From Opeltia flavorubescens (taxonomy: Eukaryota; Ascomycota; Lecanoromycetes; Teloschistales; Teloschistaceae): a DNA stretch of 64,000 bases. The notes beneath the pieces are model-generated. The model was not told the origin of the DNA and did no database searches. It was given only the letters and a program-made list of their open reading frames with translations. Shown here piece after piece: positions 61,320-64,000 of the stretch (its first letter is position 1; each line of letters starts with the position of its first letter). The position numbers and the translations under genes were made by a program. The stretch covers positions 682,001 to 746,000 of the forward strand of contig KE546979.1 in assembly GCA_000442125.1 (NCBI GenBank), read 5' to 3'.

Positions 61320-64000
61320 TATTATTAAAGGCGTATTATTTTAAAGGTTTTATACTGGCGGAGTTTATAAAATAGGCGGAGTTAATTATAGAATCGCCGC
61401 TACCTATCGATTATTATTTTAACTATTAGAAATAATAATCGGCGGATTTTAAATTTGACTTTAATTATTTAAAGTATTTTTATAAATTTAATTTTAATTG
61501 CTTAAAGTATTTTAAATATTATTTTATATAAAGTTTTTGATTTTATACTTTAATTTACGCCTATTTTATATAGTATTTTAAGTATAGACCGTTAAATTTA
61601 AATAATTTATTATAGTATTACCGCGTATAAAAGGAATTTTAAAGGCGTTCTCGTCTAATATATTATTTTTATTAAATTATCAGGAAATTTTTTTCTATTA
61701 AAAATCGTTTTAATAATCTATAACTATTTTTTTATAAAAAAAATTATTTATTTAGACGAGTATTAAAGTAAAATTAATTTATATAATATTAATTTTATTA
61801 AATTTATTATAGTTCTAGCTATTAAAAAATAGATTAAAATTTAAACTGGCTAGTTTAAATAATATATCGGGAATAATATATTCTTTTCTAGATTTATATA
61901 ATATTTCTAGATTAAATTAATATAAATATTAACTAGTATAGATATACCGAATATTAGTTTCTATAATAAAAGTCAAGTTTATAATTAACGTCCTTTTAAC
62001 GATATTATAAATAATTAAATAGTTATCTAGTTTAAATAATAATAATATATTTAAATAATTTAACTAGATATCGAATTTTTTTTAATATTTAAATAAACCC
62101 TGGGATTTTTAGTTTTATAAGCTAGTAATTTAATTTTACGGTAGTAAAAAGTTTAAATAGAAATAGAATTAGCTATATAATTACTTTAAATAACTATTTA
62201 TCTTTAAATATAATAGTACTAAGTTTAATATAAAATACTATAATATTAAAGCCAAATTTTTTTAAAGCGTTTAGATTAATCTATATAATTAGATTAAAGT
62301 TGAAATATTTTAGGATAGTAGACTTTAAAAGTATTTTTTAAAGTAATAAAAATAATATTTTTTATATAAAATTTAGCGGATTTAAATAATATTTAGAATT
62401 ATAATTCCTTTAATTTATATTAGATTTTAGTGCGTTTTTAAATATAAATATCTTTAGGTTTTATAAAAACCGAGCCAGCTATATATAAAAATAAATATAT
62501 TAACGAAAATATTCTATAAAATTTAAATAGTATTTAAGTTTATTAAAGGTTTTAGAATATTAAATTTAAAAAATTGTTATAAATTTATTTTCGCTTATTA
62601 TTAAACTAAAAGAATTTATTCTTTAGCTTAATAATTTAATATTAAAATATTCTAGAAAAACCTTTTTTAAAGAGATTAAAACGTTTTTATCTATTAATAA
62701 ATAAAAAAGTTCCTTTAAATTAGATAAATATTTTTTAAAAAACCGAGCTTTTAATATAAAATTATTAATATATATATAAAAATATTTTAAATATTTTAAA
62801 ATATTATTAATTTATTATTAAACGTATATTATTAAATTTATATAATTTATAATAGGTATTAAAAACGTTTTTTAGCTTCTATAAATTATTATAGTAAAAA
62901 TATATTTATTAATTAGATAAATATATTATTAATAAAAAAAACTAGTTACGTTTAGTATAATAATATAGATATAGCCTTTTAATAATAATATTATTTCGGA
63001 TTATATAAATATAATATAAATATTACGGATAAATATTTTATTAAAATTTTTTATATTAATAACTGCTTTTTTTTTTTTAAATAATTCCTTTTAAATTATA
63101 AAAATAAAAAAGAAGAAAAAAATTAGATTAATTATTATTTCTATATAATTAAGTTTATATTTTTTATTAAATATATTATTAATAATTTAACGATTTTTAA
63201 TATCGATAGAATAAGTTTTAGATTTATATTTAAATAAATTTTATTAATTATTTTTAAATAATAATTTTATCTATTTATCTTTAAATATATTAATAAACTT
63301 TTTATCGACTTATAATATAGAAAATTCTATAATAAATTCAGATAACGCGTTCCGCTATTTTATATTATAAAATATTATTATTCTATTAAATAATTTTTAT
63401 TCTAATTATAATAAATTAATTTATTTTTTTTTATAAAAATTTATTTTATCGGATTTAAAAAGATATATTATTTTATATATATTTTTAATAGGGTTTTTAA
63501 TATAATTTAAATCGTTTACAACTAAATTTATATAGTAACCGCTTATAAAAATATCCGAAAATAGTAACTTTTTAAATATTTTGAGTATACGTATAGCTAG
63601 TTCCTTAAATATATTATATAAAAAATAATTATTATAGATAATATCTGAAATAATACTAAAATTAAATTTTATTAATATATATATATTTTAATTTATTTTA
63701 TTATAGGTTAAAATATATATAATTTTATTATTTATAATATAAACGAATAGAATTATATTTATTTCGGCTGGTTTAAAAAATAAATTTTTATTTATAAATA
63801 AACCTTTTATTAAAACTAGTATTATAGCTTCCAATATAATAAATATTAAAATATATTTAATAGTTTTTACTTTAAATATAAAAAAAGGTATTTTTATTAT
63901 AATAATAAAAATAATAACCTTTTTATAACTATTAATAATTGTTTTTTAGTTTACTAAAAAGAGAAATATTTATTTTAAAACTATAATAGTATTTTTTATT

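Larger units (their letters stand above)
47123..64000. repeat. RIP-mutated AT-rich repeat DNA, right of the main element
   Basis: About 17 kb of extremely AT-rich DNA with CpA and TpG nearly absent and no usable coding frame. It continues past the window edge. Presumably layered transposon remains; I could not assign families apart from the repeats listed separately. One stretch (59.25-60.0 kb) is clearly less mutated. Confidence 0.85.

Noticed and set aside
33239-64000. CRISPR-like or regular arrays in the AT block
   Set aside because: The arrays are tandem repeats without unique spacers, and the organism is a fungus.

Overview
The window is nuclear DNA of a filamentous ascomycete (Pezizomycotina). 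The genes have short GT..AG introns, mostly 48-90 nt, with CTAAC/CTGAC-like branch sites. The gene set is typical of that group: a Zn2Cys6 regulator, a TOK-type potassium channel, Spo7, Rrn5 and a secreted M14 carboxypeptidase. The right half shows the signature of repeat-induced point mutation (RIP), a process of these fungi. The species cannot be named from the sequence.

Layout. Bases 1-32,149 are a gene-dense, mixed-strand euchromatic block. In order: bst1 (GPI inositol-deacylase, -, runs off the left edge), irc3 (mitochondrial helicase, -), rrn5 (Pol I factor, +), an rsc8/swi3 remodeller subunit (-), the mitochondrial ETF alpha subunit (+), a Zn2Cys6 transcription factor (+), the TOK1 K+ channel (-), a BTB/POZ protein (-), ctf18 (+), scn1 (TatD-like, -) with an unexplained zinc-binding exon just downstream, a small membrane protein (+), a CLD1/ABHD5-like hydrolase (-), spo7 (+) with a possible extra 3' part, and a secreted zinc carboxypeptidase (+). 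I joined exons by hand and checked reading phase for every spliced gene. Several gene pairs share divergent promoters (irc3/rrn5, rsc8/etfA, BTB/ctf18, CLD1-like/spo7), but no functional cluster is evident; most are housekeeping genes.

From about 33.0 kb to the right edge (31 kb) the sequence changes abruptly to AT-rich, gene-less DNA in which CpA and TpG have almost vanished while CpG and GpC remain, as expected after RIP. Inside it lies one complete but heavily broken LTR retrotransposon (39,925-47,122), Ty3/gypsy by domain order, with 205-bp LTRs and an AAGTA target duplication. By eye the LTRs differ at about 28 of 205 sites, all but one a transition. An inverted LTR of the same family with adjoining internal sequence marks the euchromatin boundary (33,035-33,238). 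Other structure in the AT block: two arrays of a 76-80 bp repeat, an exact 24-bp-period array, a roughly 0.4-kb composite repeat with tRNA-B-box-like ends, and a less mutated island at 59.25-60.0 kb.

A secreted peptidase gene sits directly against the RIP block. No rRNA, CRISPR or convincing intact tRNA was seen.
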